From NCBI GenBank assembly GCA_030704615.1, contig CM060732.1:78225053-78289052 (forward strand): 64,000 nt of DNA. Direction: 5' to 3'. The notes under the pieces are model-generated. The model saw nothing but the letters and a program-made list of their open reading frames with translations. It made no database searches and had not been told where the DNA came from. Every line of letters begins with the position of its first letter. Position 1 is the stretch's first letter. This document shows, one piece after another, positions 36,367-47,385 of the stretch. This DNA comes from Takakia lepidozioides. Its lineage: Eukaryota; Streptophyta; Takakiopsida; Takakiales; Takakiaceae. A program made the position numbers and the translations under genes.

Positions 36367-37364
36367 CTTCCTTCCTCGCGTACGTTGATACCTTGTTATC
36401 GCAGACCTTCAGTGTAAATCGGTTTACTGATGTCTCCAGAACACAGTTGAAGAATGAGCAGAGAATATGGCGGAGGAAGCTCAGACGACGACTGTGCATA
36501 TTCTGTTATTCTTTCCAGATATGCAGCCGTCCATTTTAATTACTTTTCTTGTGGGCCCAGTGGTCAGAGTATCCCTAGGAGCAATGTCGGCAGCTGTTAA
36601 ACCGTTAATCAGAACCTCATTAACAAACACAATAACAAGCCGACTTCCTGGAAGCATGCCACAAGGTCTGAGGGTGGGATTGCAGATTAAGTAAATGTAT
36701 CTTTATACTACTACCAATGATCATGTGCACCTGGAAAGTTCAAAATGTGAAACGAACGTGGGGTTGGCTAACAAGGATGACCGTGTATGATATCCCAAAA
36801 TTTGTCATCAAACTCTCGTTCATTTACATATATTTGTCTAAGATTGTGCGCCAAGATTTCTGGGATTCGCTGTTATTTTTAAATATTGGAACTGTTCTAA
36901 TAAAAAACACGCCGTTTATTTTGGGCGACACATGCCAGTCATCGATAACTGAATTCGAACAGCTGTACACTAATTGCTGGCATGTGCACTAATAAGGGAA
37001 CGACTATGTGTAACGGTCACGCGAGAGGGAATCCGATGCTTCTAGAGATAAGCAACAACAAACGCAATCCCGCAAGAAATCGGAAGTCACTTCGTTTTCC
37101 AACTTTTCGCGCTTAGAGGGAGAGTGGTAGTCAAGCTGGAGAGGGTTTCTTCTACTATACGAAAGACAAGAAAGTCTCTTTAACTTACTTCCCTTAGAGA
37201 GAGACGCAAAGCAAGAGAGCAAATGACGAGGCGTCGTTTGTTGGAGAACACAGGGCCAAGGCAGTAAGTGAACGCGGAGACTGATTCACAAGAGCAGACC
37301 GAGACTGAGGCAGCGGCTGTGACACAGTCGGTGATAACAGTGCGCGTTGGAAACCAGCCTGTGG
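36367..37364. promoter_or_regulatory. Divergent intergenic region of element P
   Basis: About 1 kb separates the leftward transposase start from the rightward ParB-methyltransferase gene and must hold both promoters. No core palindrome was seen here, although introns downstream hold many. A possible upstream start ATG at 37,223 is followed by an in-frame stop unless an intron starts at GGCA|GTAAGT (37,261). Confidence 0.5.
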
Positions 37365-37806
37365 ATGCAGAGATGTCTCACAGGGAAAATTGAAGGAGGT
37401 GGAAGCACGAGGAACGCTAAACCGGGAGAAGGTCCAGAAACCCTAGAGCAGACAGAAATTCCAGCAGATGTGAGAGGGAAGAGGAAAGCTGCAGAAGGGG
37501 ATCCAATTTCAAAACCTAAGAAGGCGCCAGTAAGTTTTCTGTAACTTACATTTCATTGTTGAAGATCTGCGTAGAGATTGAGTTCAATGTCCCAGAAAGG
37601 GATTGTCGCTACCGACCATCACCACGAAACAACGGTGATTTGCTTTGTACTCCTCTGTTAAGGGTTTACCGCACAATGAGTGGGTGACTGACGGTACCGT
37701 CAATCACCGTTGTTCAGATCAAACAGTCTGTCTGATTGCCTTTCAAGCAGTCCTTCCTCTTCCCTTCTTAAGTAGGAACATGTGATTGAAGTCTGCTGAA
37801 TTGCGA

Positions 37807-38047
37807 GCGTCGTTAACGCCATTCGATTCAGGTAGAGTATGGATTGCAAAGTACTCTCGATATAGACAGGAAACCGTGAATGCTTGCAACGGTAATCACA
37901 ATGGAGTCAATCTGAATAATCTGCACTTACTGTCCGCCCTAAACTATACTGAATGTCGTTGCCGCAAATCACTTACACATATATGTCATTACACAACACC
38001 GATCCGGCAGGTCCTTATCTTTTGTGATTGTCGTTAACGCCGTTCAC
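37807..38047. repeat. Two core palindromes in intron 1 of the element P cargo gene
   Basis: GTCGTTAACGCC words at about 37,808 and 38,030, flanked by GATTC/GTTCAC arms. The centre is TTAA here and the right half is ACGCC. Intron 1 of the element B copy holds palindromes at the same relative place. Confidence 0.7.
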
Positions 38048-40037
38048 TATCGCTCTCGCTTTTGTTTTGAATTCGGCAGGATCAGCTTTGCTTGTGTAGA
38101 TGGTTCTGAATTTGTTTCACACCATTCCTTGTGAGTTTCTTCGAGATAGAGTGATGGTCGTTCACTATTTGCATATTACTCAGTCAGATTTGAATGGCAT
38201 CGTGCAGAAAACTGTGAGGTCCAAGCCTACAGGATCAGAGGGGAAAGGATCTGGAGATGGGGAGGAGTCTGGAAAAAGCTCAGAGAATACAGATGAAGCA
38301 GATGAATCTGAAGTGCACTACCTTGACAAGGTGAAAGAACTCATGTCATTCCAGAAGGTAAACCTCAGGAGGTTATAAGGGACATGCTCGTATCTGGGAG
38401 GCGTCTGGACGTCCCTCTGTGCCGGATGATATCTATGCCTGTTGTGCGTCCACCTCTTTCCCATGACATAACAAAATTGGAGAGTGATTTTGTGCATGGA
38501 TACAGACTTGGTGGTCAAGTTTTTTATGTGTCACTAACGGATATAAATGCGAAAAGCACATTAGTGTCTCCAGAGATCAGTGATAACTGGGATGAGTGTT
38601 GGAAAGATGCCAATGAGGAGTTCGAGCTGGGCCTCATGATGGGAAAGAACACCCAGCAATTCTGCAACCACGTGTTCTACGTCTGGGACGGCAATCACCG
38701 ATTGCTGGCATGGATGGGATACATCCAGAAACACCATGCGAAAGACAAAGACAAGCATGTTGTTGTGGAGGCAATGGTTTTGGATCCTGGAAACGACATC
38801 GCTAGGCTTCTTACAGCTATGCACGACGTGAACAAGTAAGTCATCCTAGAGATTTCATTCCCTCTATAGTGTCTTGTTAATCCCCAAAAAACAGAGTTAA
38901 GGAGTGCAATGTTTGCAATGTTTTTGCAGATCGACAGAGAAATCGCATGTGACAACAAGCTTGGTCCACACACTATTCCGAATTCAGAGGATTGGTCTGA
39001 TGAAGCTGGATGATTTTCGGACAGTACTCCCACCCAATATAATCAAGAAGTGTGAAACAGGAAGAGCTGCAGGCACTTGGTATTCTTTGACTCGAGAGGC
39101 GTTTCTGGAGTACATGTATGCGGTAAGCCCGAGTCTGTACTCAGTTTACTTTTTGAGTACATGTTTATAGTCCCTTCGGTGCTTATCACTATTTGAATCA
39201 ATGCAGCAAGAACTGGCAGAGGCAGCTGAGAAGGGAAAATCCGAATATTACTGCACTACACCAGAGGAACTAAGGACATCAAAGGGTGTGGAAGCAGCAA
39301 TAAAGAAGGAGTTTGAAATGCGAAGAACCAAATTGATGTCCGACTTCGGAAAGCAGCTTAGAATAGTAGATCCTGGACTTGGTTCTGAGTTCCTTCAGCA
39401 GATCAAATCTCACTATGACAAGCATGTGCATCCGGAGATGCAGCAGGAGAAATTGCACCGGTTGGCCATATCCATGGTCGACCCACAAACAAAAATAAGG
39501 TGGCTGGAGATATGGAACTCAGATCAGACAGTAAAGGACTTGAATCAGTTCCCAAAGAGCACAATACAGCCTGGCACAAAGGTGGAAGGAATCAGTGATT
39601 TGGTGTTTGATAACTGGCTCCACAAGGCTACATTTTGGAGTCAGGTGTGTATTCAAATAAGCCGTTTTCTTTTCTTCAATTATGTGATGAGTACCTTATT
39701 TGCAATACTGACAAATATACAATTTGCAGCTCGAAAAGCGCGCCGTCATTGTGCTGGAACAGACTTTGAAGGACTTGAACATTTCGATTGTTTCCCCTCC
39801 CCAAATGTCATTGGAGGCATACATAAGGAAGTGGAGAGGTCTCACGTGGAGGTACTGTTTTTTCCGGGAGTTCTCCAAAGATGGTAACATTTTACGGTCC
39901 AACGACTTTGACAGTCAGGTTGGAGGAGAGTGGGCCATGATGCGAGTTGTGTACAGGTGCAATATCATACTGGAAACTCTACTGCATTTTTTGGGAAATA
40001 ATTTGGCTTCATAAGGATTGTAATCATAGATCCAAAT

Positions 40038-41174
40038 TGAATGTCGTTGACGACATTCACTTATTTGTCTGAGTCATTCTTAAGCGAGAATTTGAATTCA
40101 CCTGGATTAGGAGCTTAGGGGGTAATTATAGTGTCCCTGATTAGAATTGATAATGTCCCTGAATGGCGTTGATGACATTCACATCCAGAGTTGTTGAGAT
40201 GTCCTTAGAGTTATGTAAGTTTTTGTAATATCCATAGATTTTACAGTGAGGGTTCCTCACTTCAGTTTGCTGAATGTCAATGCAGACAATCAGTTGTTCT
40301 GCATTGCTTTTGCCTCTTGTGAGAAATCTTGAGGCTTGATTAGTTGTGTTATCAGATATCCGGAGTGAATGTTGTTGACGACATTCACTTCTATGTCTGT
40401 GTCATTCACCAGCGACAATTTGAATTTATATGGATTGGGAGCTAATTAAATGGTTCCTTGTTGGTAATTTTGTGAATGGCGTTGACGCCATTCACATCCA
40501 CTGTTATTATGAGGTCCTCAGTGTTATGTTCGTTATGAATGTCAATTGGAAACCAGTTTTTGGGGAGGGTTCCTTAGTCGACTTTCTATTTTCCATCAAA
40601 TGAATCAAGGCCCCCCACATTGAGGCACAATGAAATTACCACTAGTACCTCAGCAACCCATCTGTTGAAAACCTTGCTTCATGGATGTCAAACCCCACAA
40701 TTTTTGAACATTTTTCATGATGCTAGAATGTTGATCACCAAGATGTTGAAATTGTTGTGCAGGGTGTTGGGGAGCTTATATAACCTTGCAGACTTGCGGT
40801 TTCTTCATTCATGTATTAATGACGTGGTTGCATAATATCTCCCGCAAAGCTGCACCAACTATGTGGCCTCTTTCCACGACTGGTTCTTGACTGTGGGTAA
40901 CATTGTCTCGCAAGAGCATCCATTTCATTGTAGATGTCCTCGAAATCAATCTCCTTGAAATCGACCAAGATGTTGTACAAGATGCAACAGGCATGGACCT
41001 GAGAAATCATTAGGCTTGATTAGCAGTGTATTCACAAATCCAAAGTGAATGTCGTTGACGACATTCACTTCTATGTCTGTTTCAATCCAAAGCGAGAGTT
41101 TGCATTCACGTGGATTAGGGTGTTTTTACAGTATCATTGAATGGAATGTTTTAAATGGCGTTGACGACATTCAC
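40038..41174. repeat. Six core palindromes in a tandem-repeated intron 5 of element P
   Basis: Sites at 40,038, 40,159, 40,365, 40,472, 41,045 and 41,153. Arms are GTGAATG(T/G)CGT and the complement around TG. The sites at 40,472-40,495 and 41,045-41,068 have perfect 11-bp arms. They sit in a unit of roughly 130-170 bp, each unit carrying two sites, repeated three times and interrupted by a 0.4-kb insertion. Compared with elements A and B the core is the same but the outer arms differ (GTGAATG against ATTAAGG). Confidence 0.9.
40600..41010 (-). pseudogene. Possible PIF/Harbinger transposase fragment inside intron 5
   Basis: The minus-strand frame contains VHACCILYNILVDF, which resembles the conserved ACCxLHN segment near the end of PIF/Harbinger transposases, followed by an acidic helix-like stretch. 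It sits between the second and third palindrome-bearing units and looks like an insertion. Only about 60 residues are readable, so the assignment is tentative. Confidence 0.4.
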
Positions 41175-43649
41175 ATCCGGAGCAGTCGTGTGGTCCTGAA
41201 AGGTCCTTGGAGAGTTCTCAGAGCCATTTCATTCTATGTTTTTTTCATTCTGTGTTACTTGTATCTTACTCACTTCGCGCTTTGGTGGGTTGGGATTTAT
41301 CTTATGTTTAACAGGTACACGAAATATGTGCTTATGGAAGGAAATCACCTGAGCGGTATTCCAGACTATCTTGACATGTGGTCGGACCCTGCAAACGATC
41401 CAACCATGTATACTGCAGGGATATTGAAGGACTGGAGTCCTTCTCACTTCAGAGACTGTGGCTGGTACCTTGACTGCCCACCGGAGCACACGACCTTTCA
41501 AGAACAGCATATGAAATATTTGAACAATAATGTTGAGATGCTGGCGCCTCTGACTGACAAAGAGTACCAAAGAAACATAGCAACATTGGCTGCCAAGGAG
41601 CCTGATGATCAGGGAACGCCGCAGAAGGGAAAGAAGGCGGGCCGCAAACCAAAAGACAAGGCTCTTGATGTCATAGCCATCTCACCAGCAAAGCCAAAGG
41701 ACAAAGACAAGTCCAAAGAGAAGAAAAGGACAAGGGGAAGGAGAAAGAAAAGGAGATGGAGAGTGGGCAGGACTTCACTGCTGGAAGATATACCCACACA
41801 GTTCAGTGCGTGTTCGATGCCAAGCCACACCCTTCCCATTCTGATTCGGCAGGAGAGATTAAAATTGTCAATGAGGGTTGGCTGGCAATGATGCAGAGTC
41901 GAAAGAGAGGATACACTGGGGTGCCTTCGCCTACCTGGGACAACATAATCTCATTCTTCAATTTGGTGAGAATTCCAGTTTCTTTCCTTTTTCTCTAAAA
42001 GTTTCATTGGCAGTATTTCAGTCTGGTTCTTTGAAAACATTATTGCCATCGTTCTTATAAAAAAACATGTCTGTTGCAGGTGAGCACAGGTCCCACCTTC
42101 GTGTGCGGTGTGCAGAAAACATATGCGGCTGACATTGTCATTCTCGACATCCCGGATGGCCAGGCTGTGCCAGAAGTTCTTCCAAAGGGCAAGACGCCAG
42201 GCTGGAACAAATTCGAGGACAACTACTGGAGTTGGGTGTTCGGGTTCTGTAATAATTTCTTGCTGATGCAGGGACACTTCTGCTTTTTCAATCATGTGAC
42301 AATGATAGTCGTCGGGCATTGGCATCATACCTCAAGTCTTCAGGGTTTGAAGTTTTGCGCACATGGAATTGTGTGAACAGCCTCTACCTTGTGAAAGGGG
42401 GTTTCCCTGGTCAGCTGGTATGGCGTCTCCCTTCTGCTTGTGCTTTCATGATGAGTTTCAATGTTCTTTGCAGCTCCACTCTAGTAGAATCTGTCATGAT
42501 CGACACCTATCATCACCGATTCGTGATAAAAATGATTGTTTTGTGCCTGAGTTCTGAATAGCCTATGTACACACTTCCACTATAGATTGTGTTTACCACA
42601 CTAACCTGTTATCTTTGGCAGACGAGGATGTTCGAGGCGATCTGCCTGCGGAGGATTCGCACCTCCAAGACACCATCCTCCATCCGCAGCTTTGAGATTT
42701 CTGACCAGGGTTGTTTCGTCAACCCCCCCTATGAGCCGCATGTCGATGACATTTTGTACAACTTCATGCAGTCCAGTCAGACCCTGAAGAGACCAGATGG
42801 CACTCCCTGGAGAGGTGCAAAGGAAAAATCCCAAGCGTTCATGCAAATACTGTTGGAGTCATGCAGCCACCACTCTGCACGGGTGGTCGATCTTTCTGTG
42901 TCCACAAGTTCGTTCTCTCCCTTCCGAATTGATTTTCTTTCACCTGTTCCATTTGCTTAAATCCCCCCTACCAAACTGTTCATGTCCTCCTGTCTGGTGG
43001 AGGAGCAACTTACCATGCATACGCAGGCGGAAGAAGCATTTTTGGCATGGAGGGTGATTTTGACCTCTACAACACAGTGCTCCTCCCCCTTTTGTCTGGC
43101 TCCACTTCAGGCACACAGACTGATTGGATTCAAATTCGAAATGATGATGATCCCGAAGATAAGCAGGTCGAAAAACGACTTTTCATGTGAGTAAGTGCTA
43201 AACCCACTTTGGGAGTCATACTCAATTTCTCAATAACATGAAAGTTACAGTAATAACTTTTTCAGGCTGTCTTTCAGGAAAAGCAGCGGTGGATCTTCAG
43301 GTTATATAGTCATTTGTGGCGAGTCTGTTTTCGACAGCCCCCTTTCCAATTTTCTGCTTCCTGGTTATGCCGAAGCAATGGCACTTCACGCGGCCGAGTC
43401 CCTATCCCGTGAATTTTTACTGCCCGGCCGTAGGTGTAGCCAGCGTAGATCCGGAGTTCTTAAATACTTAGACTTAGATGCAGAGGAAGTGGGGATACAT
43501 TGTACTGACTCTGAGTCAGACTGAACTATGTTCTTTTACTATTATGTTTCTTCCTCTTTGGAAAACGTTGAATCCCCTTCCTCCACCGTAGTTGTTCCTT
43601 TGGAAAGAAAAATAATCAAAGAATCAACTACCATTTAAATTGCAATATG

Positions 43650-44271
43650 TATGAATCCATCTCACAAACCTCCCTCACTCTTGTCATATCCATTGTGCTT
43701 TCATCTACAGTGTATTCATGCGTGCTCCATTCATGAATGTTTTCCTTTGTTCAACATCCATTGTGCATTCATCCTCTGTACTCTTTCATCCACCCGACAA
43801 ACCTTCCACACTCATGTCATATACGTTGTGCATTCGTCTAAAGTTTTAGTCATGCATCTTCCTGTCATGAATGTTTGTCATTGCTCAACATCCATTATAC
43901 ATTCATCCATTTGACTCTTATCCATCCCTCATTCATCCATCTACATTCATTTTTCACACTCATCCATCTATTTATCATCCAACTATACATTCATCCATCT
44001 ACATTCATTTTCACACTCATCCATCTGTTTATCATCCAACTATACATTCATCCATCCTTTATTCAATGCCTTTTATTATGTCGTCCAGCTTGTTTCCGCG
44101 GTAAAGGGTGCCAATCCGCGGGAATACACTCCACTTCTTTCTGGGTGCATGGTGACGCGGTCTTCAAGTGTGATGAGGTGGAGTGAGCCCCGTGATGTGG
44201 CATTGGTGCAAGGTGACGTGGCGTGAGCGCAGTTGCGATCACGCGACCAGGCTCACGCCGAGGCATCCCTG
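43650..44271. repeat. Element P right end with CATTCATCC-type subterminal repeats
   Basis: A run of CATTCATCCAT and related words (43,655-44,070) is followed by the CpG-rich tip with GTGAGCGC and GGCTCACGC. The CATTCATCC words also mark the ends of elements A and B, which supports common descent of all three despite diverged tips. Confidence 0.75.
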
Positions 44272-44280
44272 AAATGTCAC

Positions 44281-45348
44281 ATTCCAGACAATGATGCTGG
44301 TTGAGATTTCCTCCTGTTCCACCTTCCCCTCTGATGGGACTTTTGAATCCCTCCAACCGGACTTTGGCACATATGTCAGATATGAAGAACTTCACTTTAA
44401 AAGATGTATATGCTATGCCAGTGAGAGCAGGCACAACATACCCTCATTGACCATTCTGTGTCAGATCCACTGGAAGTAATCTGAGAACTGAATGATCAAA
44501 GTGCTCTTGAAGCATGCTCCCCTATAGAGAGCATGCAAGAGAACATATTTACTTGTTGACTAGTCTGCTTGCCTGTCGGGTGTATTCAAGGATGCCATCT
44601 GTTTAGGGAACAATCAGAACCTGCTGCAAAATTTGAAAAGAAAATCACAACAGGCATGAATCAACATGTACCATTTCACCAGCGCTGCAACATTCTTTCC
44701 AGACTTCCTTCTTGGCCTCTTCTTGGAAATTCAAATCTTTGGACCGTTTGTTACACACACTTGAATGAATTGAGATGGCCTTCTTACTCCTATAATGAAA
44801 ACAAAGATAGTCAAGAGTTTGAGTGAAATAGGACGCACCAAATTTGTTGCAGGGATGTGCCAACAACTCAAAAGAAATCCTTCATTGAAGCCATGTGCAT
44901 GGACAAGTGAGAGAGTGGGAGGGGACTCTTTTACCAGAAGTGCAAAGCACACACTACATTTCCTTCATTACTTGTTGATTCTTCACAAGAGGAGTTCCCG
45001 ACATCTGAGACATCAACCTTGATCTGCAAGCTCTTACTCAATAAAATGTCGCTCTACACTCTCTTCTACAAAAAGTGCTCCAGATAGCTACTAACTCTAA
45101 AACTATTTGTGCCACCTCAATGAGTATGACCAAGGCAATATATATGTACCTACACCATGCCTGTGTAACAAAAATGCCCATAGACCCAGAGAAAGAGAGT
45201 AAGAAACTTGTTAAACTGTGTTGTCCATGGTCACATGGCCAGAAATGAGTGTGACAATTTTCTCAGTGCCTTCACTCACATGCCCGTGCAGATCAGCGAT
45301 CACTGATCTAACATAGGAGCTAAAGTCCTATTCATATCTCTACGTAAT
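44281..45348. other. Spacer between elements P and B
   Basis: No gene recognised. AT-rich, with frames below 90 codons and no repeats shared with the flanking elements. Confidence 0.5.
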
Positions 45349-45620
45349 TGGGGATTGCTAAACCGTGAGCAGATTCTGTGAGCAGAATTCTGCTCACGGA
45401 TCTGCATGTGCTCACCTATAACCGCGGAAACCTATTCGGCCTAGAGGACCTATTACTGCGGGTTGTGTCAAGTATATCATGCATACGTCATTCATCGTTA
45501 TGGATGAATGGTGGATGAACGATGGATGAATGGGGGATGAAAGGATGTTCGACGAATGGTACATGGATGAATGTCATTTGTAGATGAATGCAAAACTAAG
45601 ATGCATTTTTGAGTAGTGGT

Positions 45621-46775
45621 TGTTAGAGGACTGTCTGGGACTTAGACACTTATACGGGATCTGTAGGGTACCCTTAATTTTTGCACAGACTGAGACCAAC
45701 AGGAGCCTTAGGGGTGACAGAAGCGCACTGTAGAGGGGGGTTACACAGCCCGTCACAGCCCACACAGCCCACACAGCCCGTCACAGTCGTCACAGCCCAC
45801 ACAGCCAACACAGCCCGTCACAGTTGTCACAGCCGACACAGCCAACACAGCCCGTCACAGCCGACAAAGCCCACACAGCTCGTCACAGTCGTCACAGCCC
45901 ACACAGCCAACACAGCCCGTCACAGCCCACACAGCCCACACAGCCTGTCACAGTCGTCACAGCCGACACAGCCAACACAGCCCGTCACAGCCCACACAGC
46001 CCACACAGCCTGTCACAGTCGTCACAGCCGACACAGCCAACACAGCCCGCCACAGTCGCACAACCAGTCACAGTCCGTCACAGTTTCACACAGCCAGTCA
46101 CAGCTTGACACAGCTGTCACGACCATAGGGAACGAAGAGCAGGACAGGGAACGACTGTGGGGAACAACACCTGCAAATGGAACATGTTAGTTCACGGACG
46201 ACGGTTAGTGAGGAAAACGGTTAGAGCCACGGGTAGGAAGATAAAGGGAGAAGCAAGGACGGAGAAGGGGGGATTCTTGGAAGCACTTGAGGGGAGGACT
46301 TCTGGGTCATGCATGGGAGGAGATCGGGCGGAGAGGAAGATCGGAAGCCAAGATGGAGAGCGCGGTGAAGGAGGAACGAGGATTAGTAGATGCTTGTTAT
46401 ATGCAAAGCGGTAGTGATATAGTAGAGCAGATTAGAGACACAATGGCTTCGGCCTGATACCTGATAAATCCTAATCGGATACTTATACGATACAATCACA
46501 CTGTGTAGAGAGATCTGAGTGAAGCTGTGGAATGAATGGATGAGTTGATGGAATCCAATAGATTGATAAAGCAAACTGATACTTAATTATCAATGGTAAG
46601 GTAGCTAACATGAATGCCAAAAGGGAAACAAATAGGAAACACCCCCATGATACACTAGCTGTAGGTCATGACTGATTGTTCTGCGCGGGCTGAGTACTTA
46701 GAGATTTCCAACTCTTCTATCTTGGAGTTTCCGCCTCGGATAGCGAAGGGATGGGTGAGTAAAAGCAGCGCGACA
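45621..46775 (+). repeat. 5' LTR, 1,155 bp
   Basis: Runs from TGTTAGAGGACTG to GCAGCGCGACA. It is 157 bp longer than the 3' LTR, because the CACAGCC-type array (about 45,738-46,120) has more units here. Elsewhere the two LTRs match apart from isolated changes, such as AGAAGCGCAC against AGCAGCGCAC and TCTGCGCGGG against TCTGTGCGGG. Confidence 0.93.
45738..46120 (+). repeat. CACAGCC tandem array in the 5' LTR
   Basis: Irregular units of 8-9 bp (CACAGCCCA, CACAGCCGA, CACAGTCGT) with a higher-order repeat of about 50-60 bp. The 3' LTR holds a shorter version at 58,155-58,372. The two LTRs are copied from one template at insertion, so the length difference arose later or during reverse transcription. 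Confidence 0.9.
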
Positions 46776-46777
46776 TT

Positions 46778-46795
46778 TGGCGACCATACTGGGGA
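46778..46795 (+). other. Primer-binding site of the LTR element
   Basis: TGGCGACCATACTGGGGA begins two bases after the 5' LTR. It resembles the TGGCGAC...CTGGGGA primer sites I recall from Tat-group plant elements. Which tRNA 3' end it pairs with was not checked. Confidence 0.7.
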
Positions 46796-46803
46796 ACTGA
46801 GTC

Positions 46804-47364
46804 ATGAACAACCTAGATGTGACAGGCATCTGGTGGGATCATGGTGGTTGGACCATTAAAGAATTTGAAGTGAATCAAATTCCCTGTGGAACGAAGGAAG
46901 AAAGATTGTCCAAACAATTCTTTCAAAGGTTCTTGGAATTGCCAGACGGTTGTAAAGAAAATATTCTTAAGCGAGTGCATGATGCTGATCCGGAATGGGG
47001 TCTGGAAAAAGGAGTGATAAAGATTTATCAGGTAGCCTGTAGAGGAAGAGCACGTTGGTTACCAACATTGGTTTATGTGATAGCATTGCTATCCATTAAG
47101 CGAGTAGAGTTTGAAGGCTGGGAAGAAAGAAAGGTGAATGTTTATACTCATATGCATGAAGAGCTTGTACTGGTAAAGAATTGGATTCCAAAGGATATTT
47201 TGTGGATCAAACTCACACCAAGAACAGCTTTTCAGACTTGTTTGCCATATGGTTATATGGTAACGGAGACTTCAAGTATAGCCAAGGGTGCATTGAAGCT
47301 TGAAAGAAACCCAGGCATATACGAGAGATATTACAGAAGAGAGTTTTGGTTATTGCCACATTAA
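46804..47364 (+). CDS. Extra ORF upstream of gag in the LTR element
   Basis: A 186-codon frame starting 28 bases after the 5' LTR. It is Trp-rich and mixed-charge, with no zinc finger, no clear membrane segment and no motif I recognise. It is in the same frame as gag but separated from it by a TAA and a TGA, so it is a separate ORF unless both stops are read through. Some Tat/Ogre elements carry an extra ORF at this position, but I cannot show homology from sequence alone. Confidence 0.65.
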   Translation: MNNLDVTGIWWDHGGWTIKEFEVNQIPCGTKEERLSKQFFQRFLELPDGCKENILKRVHDADPEWGLEKGVIKIYQVACRGRARWLPTLVYVIALLSIKRVEFEGWEERKVNVYTHMHEELVLVKNWIPKDILWIKLTPRTAFQTCLPYGYMVTETSSIAKGALKLERNPGIYERYYRREFWLLPH

Positions 47365-47385
47365 AAGAAATGAAAGACATGGGAC

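Larger units (their letters stand above)
37365..43524 (+). pseudogene. ParB-like / beta-class DNA-methyltransferase-like protein of element P, ten exons, broken
   Basis: Exons by eye: 37,365-37,529, 38,208-38,835, 38,930-39,122, 39,207-39,644, 39,730-39,956, 41,315-41,965, 42,080-42,417, 42,622-42,907, 43,003-43,190 and about 43,266-43,524, roughly 1,100 codons. The N-terminus is low-complexity and acidic. Exon 2 holds a ParB/Srx-like core (PLCRMISMPVVRP, then VFYVWDGNHRLLAWM, then LLTAMHDVN), exons 3-5 are helical and exon 6 has a Lys-rich linker. Exons 7-9 follow beta-class methylase order: DIVILDIPDG in place of DPPY, a gapped middle, WRGAKEKSQAFMQ, VVDLSVSTS in place of DxFxGxG, and GGRSIFGMEGDFDLY. 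Frame changes lie near 38,368, 41,725 and 42,295. The start is uncertain; an upstream exon with ATG at 37,223 is possible. Predicted roles are palindrome binding and DNA modification, and both are inference. Confidence 0.75.
33750..44271 (+). mobile_element. Element P: full-length Mutator-like element carrying transposase and ParB-methyltransferase
   Basis: The 10,522-bp element is flanked by a 9-bp duplication AAATGTCAC (33,741-33,749 and 44,272-44,280). The terminal 21 bp on the left (CAACGACGCAATGGCGCGAGC) and the inverted right (CAGGGATGCCTCGGCGTGAGC) match at 14 positions, and both then continue in GTGAGCGC-rich sequence. Inside, a leftward transposase gene (34,089-36,366) and a rightward ParB-methyltransferase gene (about 37,365-43,524) are transcribed away from a shared 1-kb spacer. 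Eight core palindromes lie in introns of the second gene. Both genes are broken, so the copy is probably dead, but the target duplication is still perfect. The strand given is that of the cargo gene. Confidence 0.9.

Noticed and set aside
45681-46190. 169-codon frame rich in His-Ser-Gln-Pro-Thr repeats (and its twin at 58,093)
   Set aside because: It is the CACAGCC array of the LTRs read in frame. The two LTR copies differ in length and open different frames.
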